Source: Clostridiales bacterium UBA6981
GTDB lineage: Bacteria; Bacillota; Clostridia; Oscillospirales; Oscillospiraceae
NCBI GenBank assembly: GCA_002450075.1
Contig: DJYJ01000026.1
Coordinates: 329 to 13,689, forward strand
Length of the DNA: 13,361 nucleotides
Reading direction: 5' to 3'
In this document: positions 1 to 7,209 of the stretch, piece after piece
Numbering within the stretch: the stretch's first letter is position 1
Layout of the letters: each line of letters starts with the position of its first letter
The notes under the pieces: generated by a model
Seen by the model: the letters and a program-made list of their open reading frames with translations, nothing else
The model's database searches: none
What the model was told of the DNA's origin: nothing
Made by a program: the position numbers and the translations under genes

Positions 1-747
<747 letters not shown>

Positions 748-766
748 TGGCACTTGTCCTTTCTTT

Positions 767-822
767 GTATCCGCTGCGGGATACGCAAATTTTTTCACGG
801 GGCGCACATGTGCCCCGTGAAA
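767..822 (-). promoter_or_regulatory. Two-hairpin 5' leader of asnS
   Basis: Read on the minus strand, the expected asnS transcript begins near 820 and meets a perfect 11-bp inverted repeat, TTTCACGGGGC and GCCCCGTGAAA, around an 8-base loop (793-822). A second stem, GTATCC/GGATAC with a 6-base loop (767-784), follows, then the ribosome site. Neither stem is followed by a U-run in this direction, so they do not look like intrinsic terminators. The first overlaps the predicted transcription start, so it could be a 5'-end mRNA-stabilising stem or a protein operator; the sequence alone does not decide. Confidence 0.55.
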
Positions 823-826
823 TGGT

Positions 827-855
827 ATTATATCCAAATATTTCAGTGATTGCAA
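827..855 (-). promoter_or_regulatory. Sigma-A type promoter of asnS
   Basis: On the minus strand a TTGCAA -35 (850-855) and a perfect TATAAT -10 (827-832) are separated by 17 bases. The predicted start is near position 820, giving a leader of about 73 bases. It lies in an AT-rich pocket between the lipid kinase stop and asnS. Confidence 0.75.
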
Positions 856-880
856 TCTTTTTCTTGCAGATCGCGCGGAT

Positions 881-1771
881 TCAGAAGATCAATTCCACCG
901 GCGCGTGATAGTTCCGCAGTTCAAGCTCGGTATGCGCGCCGCCGTCCTCGCCGTCGCGCGTCCAGGCCACGGGCTTTTCAAATACGAATTTTGCCTTTTT
1001 CGTGTGCAGGATCACAAGATCGTCGCAGTCGAAGGTCTGGGACAGGACGCTTGCCGCGATCGCGCCGAAGCCGTCGATCGCGATCGGCTCGCGCACGAGC
1101 ACGAGCTCGCTCATGCCGTCGCCGAGACTGACCATCTCCTCCTTGAGGCGGACGATGCCGGCCACGGAGGTGGAGTTGGACATGCTGCCGTACAAAAAGC
1201 GTCCCTCGACGACGCCGTCGTCGTATTCCACGCGGGCCCTGTAGGCCTCGATCTTCGGCAGCTGCGCCATGCCCTGGAGCACATAGGCCAGGTGGCCGAG
1301 CGCCTTTTTCTGGTTCTGCGGTGTGGCATAGCTGACCTCGGTAAAGGCGCCGAAGGCCGCGATATAGGCAAAATAGCCCTCGTCGCCGAAGCCGCCGACG
1401 TCAAAGGGGTGGGGCGTGCCCTCGAGGATGCGGCGCGCCGCGCCGACCGTGTCGTTCTTCGGCAGGTCAAGCGTCGTGGCCACGTCGTTGGCCGTGCCCA
1501 TCGGGATATAGCCCACCTTCGGCGGGTGCTCGAGCCGCATCAGCCCGGAGAGCACCTCGCTGAGCGTGCCGTCGCCGCCGACACAGGCCACGACGTCGTA
1601 TTCCTCGCCGTGCGCCGCGGCAAACTCCGTGGCGTCACCGCGCCCGGCGGTGAAGAACAGCGTCGTGCGGCAGCCGCCCCGGTCGAGCAGATGCAGCGCG
1701 TCGGGCAGATTCAGCTTATAGCCGCCGCGCCCCGCGGCGGGATTGATGATCAGCATCAGTTTTTTGTTCAT
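881..1771 (-). CDS. Diacylglycerol kinase / YegS-BmrU family lipid kinase
   Basis: Predicted lipid kinase of the diacylglycerol kinase catalytic family (DAGK_cat), 296 residues, close to the family's usual 290-310. It would phosphorylate diacylglycerol or a related lipid with ATP at the inner membrane face; the true substrate is not readable from sequence. Visible motifs are NPAAGRG (10-16), the nucleotide-binding GGDGTLSE (65-72), PMGTANDVA (90-98), FDVGGFGD (123-130), and a C-terminal DGE (273-275), the position where related kinases place the catalytic acid. There is no signal peptide or membrane segment, as expected of a peripheral enzyme. The frame is open 23 codons further upstream, but those codons overlap the promoter at 1812-1840. 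ATG 1769-1771 is preceded by GAGGGA at good spacing and gives the family-typical MNKKLMLIINP start. No convincing terminator follows the stop, so some read-through into asnS is possible. Confidence 0.9.
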   Translation of the reverse strand: MNKKLMLIINPAAGRGGYKLNLPDALHLLDRGGCRTTLFFTAGRGDATEFAAAHGEEYDVVACVGGDGTLSEVLSGLMRLEHPPKVGYIPMGTANDVATTLDLPKNDTVGAARRILEGTPHPFDVGGFGDEGYFAYIAAFGAFTEVSYATPQNQKKALGHLAYVLQGMAQLPKIEAYRARVEYDDGVVEGRFLYGSMSNSTSVAGIVRLKEEMVSLGDGMSELVLVREPIAIDGFGAIAASVLSQTFDCDDLVILHTKKAKFVFEKPVAWTRDGEDGGAHTELELRNYHAPVELIF

Positions 1772-1811
1772 GATCTTCCCTCTTTCAAGAGATGATTGGC
1801 ATAACAGAGTT

Positions 1812-1840
1812 ATTATATCTCCGAGGCCGGAAAAAGGCAA
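1812..1840 (-). promoter_or_regulatory. Sigma-A type promoter of the lipid kinase gene
   Basis: On the minus strand TTGCCT (1835-1840) and TATAAT (1812-1817) are separated by 17 bases. The predicted start is about 35 bases before the chosen ATG. This excludes the longer upstream start codon, because it would lie in the promoter. Confidence 0.65.
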
Positions 1841-1871
1841 GCGCGGCCGCGGACCGCCTCATGGGCGTCCG

Positions 1872-2582
1872 TTACAGTCTGCCGTGGGCAAAGTTGTCCC
1901 AGCTGCGCTTCATATAGGTCTCCAGCGGCAGCGGCGTGCCGACAAAGCGCGCGTCGAGACCCTCATCGCGCAGAAATTCTTCCAGAAACTGCGGCCGGCC
2001 GGTGGTGTAGACGACCGGGATGCCGCTTCTCTCGCTGGCCTCGCGGATCACGCCGTAGCCGTCGCGCAGATCCTGCGCGCTGGCCCAGTCCTGGAGGTTT
2101 GAGTTGTGAATGAAGCCCGTGACCGTCTGGCGGGCAAAGCCCTCCATATCCGCCTTGAGCTTTAAAATCTTCTCCGCCGTCTCGGACATCGGGCGGCGGA
2201 TGTTGATAATATCATAGACCTCGAGCTGCCCCGGCTCGAGTGCGGCAAAGTCCATGTGATAGCGCGCCAGCGACAGCGCGCCGGCCGGGTCGCCGCCCAC
2301 GTCGAAGACGACCAGATTCCAGTCCTGGGCAAAGGCCGAGCCGACCGCGGCGGGCATATTGGTCTGGGTGATGCCCGCGCCGGCAAAGGTGGGGGAGACA
2401 AGATTGATCTTCTTGTCGTCGAGCAGTCTGACGTGGTCGGACATGCGGAAATAGTCGTTGATGCGGTCAAGGTCGATGACCTGGGTGCGTTTGCCCTCCG
2501 CCGCGGCCTTAACGGCCATGTTCAGCGCGATCTCCGTCTTGCCGGAGCCGTAGTTGCCGATGAGAATGACGACCTTTTTCAT
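1872..2582 (-). CDS. Uncharacterised P-loop ATPase (SIMIBI/MinD-like fold)
   Basis: Soluble 236-residue ATP-binding protein of unknown role. The Walker A loop GNYGSGKTE (9-17) follows a hydrophobic first strand (KKVVILI). A Walker B-like strand VVFDVGGDPAGA (91-102) follows later, and the segment VIDLDRINDYFRMSD (35-49) resembles the switch I area of CobQ/MinD-type NTPases. Further conserved-looking blocks are VSPTFAGAGIT (62-72), INIRRPMSETAEKI (126-139) and TGFIHNSNL (155-163). From memory, similar clostridial proteins of this length often lie beside 2-oxoacid:ferredoxin oxidoreductase genes; no such gene is visible here. It lacks the membrane-targeting C-terminal helix of true MinD. The start at 2580-2582 is set by AAAGGAG upstream and the Walker A spacing; 46 upstream codons are open but overlap the promoter. 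A short hairpin (TGCCG/CGGCA, 2600-2615) lies just before the ribosome site. Function should be left unassigned. Confidence 0.85.
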   Translation of the reverse strand: MKKVVILIGNYGSGKTEIALNMAVKAAAEGKRTQVIDLDRINDYFRMSDHVRLLDDKKINLVSPTFAGAGITQTNMPAAVGSAFAQDWNLVVFDVGGDPAGALSLARYHMDFAALEPGQLEVYDIINIRRPMSETAEKILKLKADMEGFARQTVTGFIHNSNLQDWASAQDLRDGYGVIREASERSGIPVVYTTGRPQFLEEFLRDEGLDARFVGTPLPLETYMKRSWDNFAHGRL

Positions 2583-2656
2583 GCCAGGGTCTCTCCTTTT
2601 GCCGTTTCTGCGGCAGTTTCGCCGCGTTATTCCCGCGGCCGTGCCCGCTTGTTTCA

Positions 2657-2686
2657 AGTATACGCCCGCTCCCGCCGCGCTGTAAA
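2657..2686 (-). promoter_or_regulatory. Sigma-A type promoter of the P-loop ATPase gene
   Basis: On the minus strand TTTACA (2681-2686) and TATACT (2657-2662), each one mismatch from consensus, are separated by 18 GC-rich bases. It lies just downstream of the rpsT terminator, so the ATPase gene is probably transcribed independently of rpsT. Confidence 0.65.
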
Positions 2687-2694
2687 GCCGGGAT

Positions 2695-2728
2695 AAAAAG
2701 CAAAAAGGACGCATCTTCATGCGTCCTT
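2695..2728 (-). terminator. Intrinsic terminator of rpsT
   Basis: On the minus strand a perfect 10-bp stem, AAGGACGCAT/ATGCGTCCTT, with a 4-base loop is followed by T-runs (TTTTT, GC, TTTTT). It begins 23 bases after the rpsT stop codon. Confidence 0.9.
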
Positions 2729-2751
2729 GTATTTGCTGTTTGGCTGCCGAA

Positions 2752-3015
2752 TCACTCCATCCCGTTGAGCTTCACGGACATGGAAGATTTCTTATGGGCC
2801 GCGTTGTTCTTGTGGATCAGACCCTTGCCGGCTGCGTGATCAACTGACTTAACAGCAACTTTATAGGCACTGACGGCTGCGTCCTTGTCGCCTTCGGCAA
2901 CGGCTGCGTCAAACTTTTTCATCATGGTCTTGAGCTCGGTCTTGTCAGCACGGTTCTTGGCACGGAGCTCCTTGGACTTTTCGTCTCTCTTGGCAGAAGA
3001 TTTGATGTTGGCCAT
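2752..3015 (-). CDS. rpsT: 30S ribosomal protein S20
   Basis: Primary 16S rRNA-binding protein of the small subunit, 87 residues, the usual length for the family. It starts MANIKSSAKRDEKSKELRAK, the hallmark lysine-rich N-terminus, and contains the helical core KTMMKKFDAAVAEGDKDAA (30-48) and the conserved GKGLIHKNNAAHKKS (63-77). Base composition is clearly less GC-rich than its neighbours, as expected for a highly expressed ribosomal gene using preferred codons. The ribosome site is very strong (AGGAGGAGG on the minus strand, 3025-3033). It is monocistronic: own promoter at 3065-3093 and own terminator. It diverges from gpr, an arrangement also known from Bacillus subtilis. Confidence 0.98.
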   Translation of the reverse strand: MANIKSSAKRDEKSKELRAKNRADKTELKTMMKKFDAAVAEGDKDAAVSAYKVAVKSVDHAAGKGLIHKNNAAHKKSSMSVKLNGME

Positions 3016-3064
3016 GTATTGCCACCTCCTCCTATAAAGCTAAGCTATCAACTCGCATTGATGG

Positions 3065-3122
3065 ATTATAACAAACAGTGCAAGGAAAATCAAGACTTTT
3101 TTTCACTTTTTCTCACTTTTTT
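3065..3122 (-). promoter_or_regulatory. rpsT promoter with upstream A-tracts
   Basis: On the minus strand TTGATT (3088-3093) and TATAAT (3065-3070) are separated by 17 bases. Directly upstream (3094-3122) are three A-runs of 5-7 bases, separated by GTGAG and GTG. These resemble an UP element that binds the RNA polymerase alpha subunit, fitting strong ribosomal-protein expression. The UP-element role is inference. Confidence 0.7.
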
Positions 3123-3193
3123 GCCGCAGGTGAATTTATTGTGGCGCAAGGGGAAAGGCTATACCATATCTTGATTTAATAGGAGGAGCAGCC

Positions 3194-4036
3194 ATGCAAA
3201 ACGCCTTTCGCACCGACCTCGCCGCCGAGGCTTTCGAGCGGATTAACGCGGGGTCGGCCGCGCTTTCCGGCGCCGCGGTCAGACAGGAGGAGCTCTTCGG
3301 GCTGCCGCTCTTCGCCGTTTCGATCACCGGCGAGGACGCGGCGGCAAAAATTGGAAAGCCAGTCGGAAACTATTACACGCTCTCGCTCGCCTCTCCGCTG
3401 ACGCGCGCCGCCCCCGCCTTTTCCGCTGCGGCCGCGGCCGTCGCGGCGCTGATCCGCCGCTGCGGCGTGCCGGAGGAGGGCGGCGTGCTCGTCGCGGCGC
3501 TCGGCAATCCGGACATCACGCCCGACGCCCTCGGGCCGCTGTGCGCCTCGTCGGTGCTGGTCACGCGGCATTTGAAGGCCGGCGGCGACCCGCTCTGGGA
3601 CAGGTTTGCCCCGGTCAGCCTGCTCCGGACGGGGGTGCTCGGCACGGCCGGGGTCGAGTCCGCCGAACAGATCCGCGCGCTGTGCGGGACGGTAAAGCCC
3701 GCGCTCGTGCTCGCGGTGGACGCGCTGGCCGGGGCTGACGCGGCGCGCCTGTGCCGCAGCATTCAGGTATGCGACAGCGGGATCTCCCCCGGCTCCGGCG
3801 TCTGCAACGACCGGCAGCGGATCGACCGCTCGCTGCTCGGCGTGCCGGTGACGGCGATCGGCGTGCCGACCGTGACGGACGCCTCGCCCGCGGGCGAGGG
3901 GGCGGGCGGGCTGTTTGTCACGCCGCGCGACATTGATTCGTCCGTGCGCGCCTGCGCACGGATCATCGCCTACGGCATCAACCTCGCGCTGCACCCGTCG
4001 CTGACCGTCGGAGATATCGACGCGCTGATCGGATAA
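3194..4036 (+). CDS. gpr: Germination protease GPR (compact form)
   Basis: Aspartic-type endopeptidase (peptidase family A25) made in the forespore, which starts breakdown of small acid-soluble spore proteins at germination. Family blocks in order: FRTDLAAEA (5-13, containing the autoprocessing site), GKPVGNYYTL (54-63), LGNPDITPDALGP (103-115), TRHL (124-127), TGVLGTAGVES (146-156), LVLAVDALA (171-179), IQVCDSGISPGSGV (190-203), GVPVTAIGVPTVTDA (216-230) and FVTPRDID (241-248). The two aspartates implicated in catalysis in the Bacillus enzyme correspond to D111 and D176 here. Length is 280 residues against about 370 in Bacillus megaterium: roughly 70 residues are absent between PTVTDA and FVTPRD, and the propeptide before the processing site is only about 8 residues. 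AGGAGGAG at 3181-3188 sets the ATG. Expression is expected from sigma-F/sigma-G, but I see no confident promoter of that type in 3123-3180. No terminator separates it from the parS region. Confidence 0.93.
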   Translation: MQNAFRTDLAAEAFERINAGSAALSGAAVRQEELFGLPLFAVSITGEDAAAKIGKPVGNYYTLSLASPLTRAAPAFSAAAAAVAALIRRCGVPEEGGVLVAALGNPDITPDALGPLCASSVLVTRHLKAGGDPLWDRFAPVSLLRTGVLGTAGVESAEQIRALCGTVKPALVLAVDALAGADAARLCRSIQVCDSGISPGSGVCNDRQRIDRSLLGVPVTAIGVPTVTDASPAGEGAGGLFVTPRDIDSSVRACARIIAYGINLALHPSLTVGDIDALIG

Positions 4037-4056
4037 TGTGATAGCAAAACAAAGAT

Positions 4057-4072
4057 TGTTTCACGTGAAACA
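4057..4072. promoter_or_regulatory. parS: parS centromere site 1
   Basis: TGTTTCACGTGAAACA is a perfect 16-bp palindrome identical to the Bacillus-type parS consensus, bound by ParB/Spo0J as the loading site for the CTP-dependent sliding clamp. It lies 20 bases after gpr and 130 bases before soj. Confidence 0.95.
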
Positions 4073-4095
4073 TGGCGGTCTTCCGATGCAAAAAT

Positions 4096-4111
4096 AGTTT
4101 CACGTGAAACC
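4096..4111. promoter_or_regulatory. parS: parS centromere site 2
   Basis: AGTTTCACGTGAAACC keeps the central 14-bp palindrome and differs from consensus only at the two outermost bases. Its centre is 39 bp from that of site 1 (about 3.7 helical turns). It lies just upstream of the soj promoter, so Spo0J loading here could also influence soj-spo0J transcription. Confidence 0.92.
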
Positions 4112-4133
4112 ATACAAAAAGCATCCGGCGGCA

Positions 4134-4162
4134 TTGAATTTAACGCGCGATGCTGATATAAT
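4134..4162 (+). promoter_or_regulatory. Sigma-A type promoter of the soj-spo0J-serS-mscL unit
   Basis: TTGAAT (4134-4139), 17 bases, then TATAAT (4157-4162). The predicted start near 4169 lies downstream of the possible start codons at 4104 and 4161, so soj translation must begin at 4194 or 4203. Confidence 0.75.
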
Positions 4163-4202
4163 GGCATCCATCAAAGAGACACGACGGGATGGAATGGCTT
4201 TT

Positions 4203-4961
4203 ATGGCTAAGATCGTAGCATTTGCAAACCAAAAGGGCGGCGTCGGCAAGACGACGAGCTGCGTCAATCTCTGCTGCGCGCTGCATCTGCTGGGCAAAAG
4301 CGTGCTGCTGGTCGACGGCGACCCGCAGGGCAACGCCAGCTCCGGCATGGGCGTGGGCAAGAACACGCGCCCGAATACATACGACATGCTCATCGGCGGC
4401 GTTCCGGCCGCGGACTGCGTCGTGCATACGGAATACGGCGATGTGATCCCCACGGGAAAAGAGCTTGCCGCCGCCTCGGTCGAGCTGATCGGCAGCGAGA
4501 AGCGCGAGTTCGTGATGAAAAACGCGCTGCAGACGCTGTACAGCGATTATGACTATATTTTAATAGACTGTCCGCCCTCGCTGGAGCTGCTGACGGTCAA
4601 CGCGCTCGTCGCCTCCGACAGCGTGCTGATCCCGATGCAGTGCGAATATTACGCGCTCGAGGGCATCGCCGATCTGATGACCAGCATCCGCATGTGCAAA
4701 AAACGGCTCAACCGCCGTCTCGACGTCGAGGGCATCGTGCTGACGATGTATGACCCGCGCACGAATCTGACCAACCAGGTCGCCGCGGAGCTGCGTAAAT
4801 ATCTGGGCGACAAGATCTATGACACCGTGATCCCGCGCAGCGTGCGTCTCTCCGAGGCGCCGAGCCACGGCATCCCGGGCGTGGTCTATGACAAGGCCAA
4901 CAAGGGCAGCCGCGCCTATCTGGATCTGGCGCGGGAATTTATCCGCCGCTGCGAGGAGTGA
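4203..4961 (+). CDS. soj: Chromosome partitioning ATPase Soj/ParA
   Basis: ParA-family ATPase, 252 residues, which cycles on and off DNA with ATP, is stimulated by Spo0J to move and separate origins, and in Bacillus also regulates DnaA. The deviant Walker A KGGVGKTT is at 11-18 with the signature lysine K11; switch I VDGDPQGN is at 37-44; Walker B ILIDCPPSLE is at 119-128; the C-terminal IPRSVRLSEAPSHG (210-223) is the basic segment conserved in chromosomal ParA proteins. There is no N-terminal DNA-binding domain, as expected of the chromosomal type. The frame is open further upstream (first candidate start 4104), but that would cross parS site 2 and the promoter. ATG 4203 gives the family-typical MAKIVAFANQKGG start; ATG 4194 (three codons longer) remains possible. 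The ribosome site is weak (GGAATGG). The stop is 5 bases before spo0J. Confidence 0.96.
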   Translation: MAKIVAFANQKGGVGKTTSCVNLCCALHLLGKSVLLVDGDPQGNASSGMGVGKNTRPNTYDMLIGGVPAADCVVHTEYGDVIPTGKELAAASVELIGSEKREFVMKNALQTLYSDYDYILIDCPPSLELLTVNALVASDSVLIPMQCEYYALEGIADLMTSIRMCKKRLNRRLDVEGIVLTMYDPRTNLTNQVAAELRKYLGDKIYDTVIPRSVRLSEAPSHGIPGVVYDKANKGSRAYLDLAREFIRRCEE

Positions 4962-4966
4962 GAAAT

Positions 4967-5851
4967 ATGGCCGCAAAAGAGAAAAAGGGACTGGGCACCG
5001 GACTTGGCGTCCTGTTCGGAGAAGATACCTATACCGACGAAAACGAATTGAAGCAGCTGCCGGTCTCCCGTCTGGAGCCGCGGCGCGAGCAGCCGCGCAC
5101 CGTGTTTGACGACGCCGCTCTGCAGGAGCTGGCCGAGTCGCTGCGGCGCTACGGCGTGATCCAGCCCGTTACGGCGCGCAAGCTCGACAACGGCTTTTAC
5201 CAGATCATCGCAGGTGAGCGCCGCTGGCGCGCCGCAAGGCTCGCGGGGCTCGAGGAGATCCCCGTGCGCGTCATCGAGGCGGACGACCGCCGCACGGCCG
5301 AGCTGGCGCTGGTGGAAAACCTGCAGCGCGAGGACCTCAATCCCATCGAGGAGGCGCGCGGCTATCAGGCGCTGATCGACGAATACGGCATGACCCAGGA
5401 GGAGGCCGCGCAGAGCGTCGGCCGTTCCCGCCCGGCGATCACAAACGCGCTCCGGCTGCTCTCGCTTTCTCCCGCCGTGCTTTCGCTGGTGGAAGAAGGG
5501 AAACTCTCCGCCGGCCACGCGCGGGCGCTGCTGCCGATCACGGAGGAAAAGGCCCAGAAGGCCGCCGCGGACGAGGTTTTGAAAAAATCGCTCTCTGTGC
5601 GCAGGACCGAGCAGCTCGCCGCACGGCAGCTCAAGGAGAAAAAAACGCCGGAGACGGCAAAAGGGCCCGACGGCGTGGATTATGCCGCGGACGTGTCCGA
5701 AACGCTGTCCGCGCTGCTGGGGCGGCGCGTACGGCTTGTCGAGGGTCGCAGCGCGGGTCGGATCGAGCTGAGCTTTTACGGCGCCGACGACCGCGAGGCA
5801 CTGATCGCAGAACTGGAAAAATTCGGCCGGGAAAAGGCCGGGAAGAAATAA
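4967..5851 (+). CDS. spo0J: Chromosome partitioning protein Spo0J/ParB
   Basis: parS-binding CTPase clamp, 294 residues, which loads at parS, spreads on DNA, recruits SMC condensin and stimulates Soj. In order: the N-terminal basic KGLGTGLGVLFG motif (7-18) thought to trigger ParA ATP hydrolysis; the CTP-binding domain with GERRWRAARLAG (83-94, the G-x-x-R-x-x-A box) and ENLQREDLNPIEEA (117-130); the helix-turn-helix that reads parS, TQEEAAQSVGRSRPAITNAL (143-162); and a C-terminal dimerisation domain (about 240-290) after a lysine-rich linker (220-232). The start at ATG 4967 is chosen because GAGGAG (4953-4958), inside the last soj codons, lies 8 bases upstream; a GTG at 4958 would overlap that site. 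Two matching parS sites lie less than 1 kb upstream. Confidence 0.97.
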   Translation: MAAKEKKGLGTGLGVLFGEDTYTDENELKQLPVSRLEPRREQPRTVFDDAALQELAESLRRYGVIQPVTARKLDNGFYQIIAGERRWRAARLAGLEEIPVRVIEADDRRTAELALVENLQREDLNPIEEARGYQALIDEYGMTQEEAAQSVGRSRPAITNALRLLSLSPAVLSLVEEGKLSAGHARALLPITEEKAQKAAADEVLKKSLSVRRTEQLAARQLKEKKTPETAKGPDGVDYAADVSETLSALLGRRVRLVEGRSAGRIELSFYGADDREALIAELEKFGREKAGKK

Positions 5852-5865
5852 GGACGGAACAAAAC

Positions 5866-7170
5866 ATGCTGGATATCAAGTTTGTCCGGGAAAATCCGGA
5901 GATCGTCAAGGAAAATATCAAGAAAAAGTTTCAGGATCACAAGCTGCCCATGGTGGACGAGGTGCTGGAGCTCGACGCGAAGAACCGCGCCGCCATCACC
6001 GAGGCCAGCGAGCTGCGCGCCAGCCGCAACAGCCTTTCCAAGCAGATCGGCATGCTGATGGGTCAGGCGAAAAAGGACCCGTCCAAGCTCGCCGAGGCCG
6101 AGAAGATCAAGGCCCAGGTCAAGGCCAACGCCGAGCGGCTTGAGGAGCTGGAAAAGCTGGAGGAGGACTGCGCCGCGCGCATCCGCACGCTGATGCTGAA
6201 CATTCCCAACATCATCGACCCCTCCGTGCCGATCGGCCCGGACGACAGCGCCAACGTGGAGGTTCAGCGCTTCGGCGAGCCCGTCGTGCCCGATTTTCCG
6301 ATCCCCTATCACACGGAGATCATGGAGAGCTTCCGCGGCGTCGACATGGACGCCGCCGGCCGCGTCTCCGGCAACGGCTTTTATTATCTGATGGGCGACA
6401 TCGCGCGGCTGCACTCGGCCGTGCTGGCCTATGCGCGCGATTTTATGATCGACAAGGGCTTTATCTACTGCATCCCGCCGTTCATGATCCACGGCAACGT
6501 CGTCGAGGGCGTCATGAGCCAGACCGACATGGACGCGATGATGTATAAGATCGAGGGCGAGGATCTGTATCTGATCGGCACCTCCGAGCATTCGATGATC
6601 GGCAAATTCATCGACCAGATCATCCCAGAGGAGAGCCTGCCCCAGACGCTGACGAGCTATTCCCCCTGCTTCCGCAAGGAGAAGGGCGCCCATGGCATTG
6701 AGGAGCGCGGCGTCTACCGCATCCACCAGTTTGAAAAACAGGAGATGATCGTCGTCTGCCGTCCGGAGGATTCGATGGACTGGTATGAAAAGATGTGGCG
6801 CTTCTCCGTCGAGCTCTTCCGCAGCATGGACATCCCCGTGCGCCAGCTCGAGTGCTGCTCCGGCGACCTCGCGGATCTGAAGGTCAAGTCCTGCGACATC
6901 GAGGCCTGGTCGCCCCGCCAGCAGAAGTATTTTGAGGTCTGCTCCTGCTCCAATCTCGGCGACGCCCAGGCGCGCCGTCTGAAGATGCGCGTCAAGGGCG
7001 CGGACGGCAAGATGTACCTGCCCCACACGCTCAACAACACCGTCGTGGCGCCGCCGCGCATGCTGATCGCCTACCTCGAAAACCACCTGCAGGCCGACGG
7101 CAGCGTGACCATTGCCGAGGTGCTGCGCCCCTATATGGGCGGCAAGAGCGTGCTCGTGCCGGAAAAATGA
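5866..7170 (+). CDS. serS: Serine--tRNA ligase
   Basis: Class II synthetase that charges tRNA-Ser (and tRNA-Sec where present), 434 residues, full length. The N-terminal MLDIKFVRENPEIVKENI leads into a long antiparallel coiled-coil arm (about 30-110) that grips the tRNA variable arm. Catalytic elements are the TSEH segment (239-242) of the serine-binding region, motif 2 CFRKEKGAHG...HQFEKQEM (268-294), and motif 3 PPRMLIAYLENH (396-407), followed by ADGSVTIAEVLRPYMGG (410-426). Motif 2 and TSEH resemble archaeal SerRS and a group of clostridial SerRS more than the Escherichia coli form. The ribosome site AAGGAC overlaps the spo0J stop; the gap is 14 bases, so it is co-transcribed with soj-spo0J. 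Spo0J-SerS adjacency is familiar in clostridia. Confidence 0.97.
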   Translation: MLDIKFVRENPEIVKENIKKKFQDHKLPMVDEVLELDAKNRAAITEASELRASRNSLSKQIGMLMGQAKKDPSKLAEAEKIKAQVKANAERLEELEKLEEDCAARIRTLMLNIPNIIDPSVPIGPDDSANVEVQRFGEPVVPDFPIPYHTEIMESFRGVDMDAAGRVSGNGFYYLMGDIARLHSAVLAYARDFMIDKGFIYCIPPFMIHGNVVEGVMSQTDMDAMMYKIEGEDLYLIGTSEHSMIGKFIDQIIPEESLPQTLTSYSPCFRKEKGAHGIEERGVYRIHQFEKQEMIVVCRPEDSMDWYEKMWRFSVELFRSMDIPVRQLECCSGDLADLKVKSCDIEAWSPRQQKYFEVCSCSNLGDAQARRLKMRVKGADGKMYLPHTLNNTVVAPPRMLIAYLENHLQADGSVTIAEVLRPYMGGKSVLVPEK

Positions 7171-7209
7171 ATGATTAGTTAAAATTTTTGAAATAAAGGA
7201 GTGCGTATC

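Noticed and set aside
748..850. T-box riboswitch upstream of asnS
   Set aside because: The leader from the predicted start to the ATG is only about 73 bases, there is no T-box sequence, and the stems lack a U-run, so a T-box with terminator and antiterminator cannot fit.
3123..3180. Sigma-G or sigma-F promoter for gpr
   Set aside because: TGAATT at 3131-3136 could be a -35 and CATATCT at 3165 or GGCTATACC at 3157 a -10, but the spacings (20-28 bases) do not fit the known 15-18; I could not settle on a promoter.
4104..4202. Longer soj starting at GTG 4104 or ATG 4161
   Set aside because: The first would begin inside parS site 2 and run through the promoter; the second overlaps the -10 hexamer. 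The predicted transcript starts near 4169.
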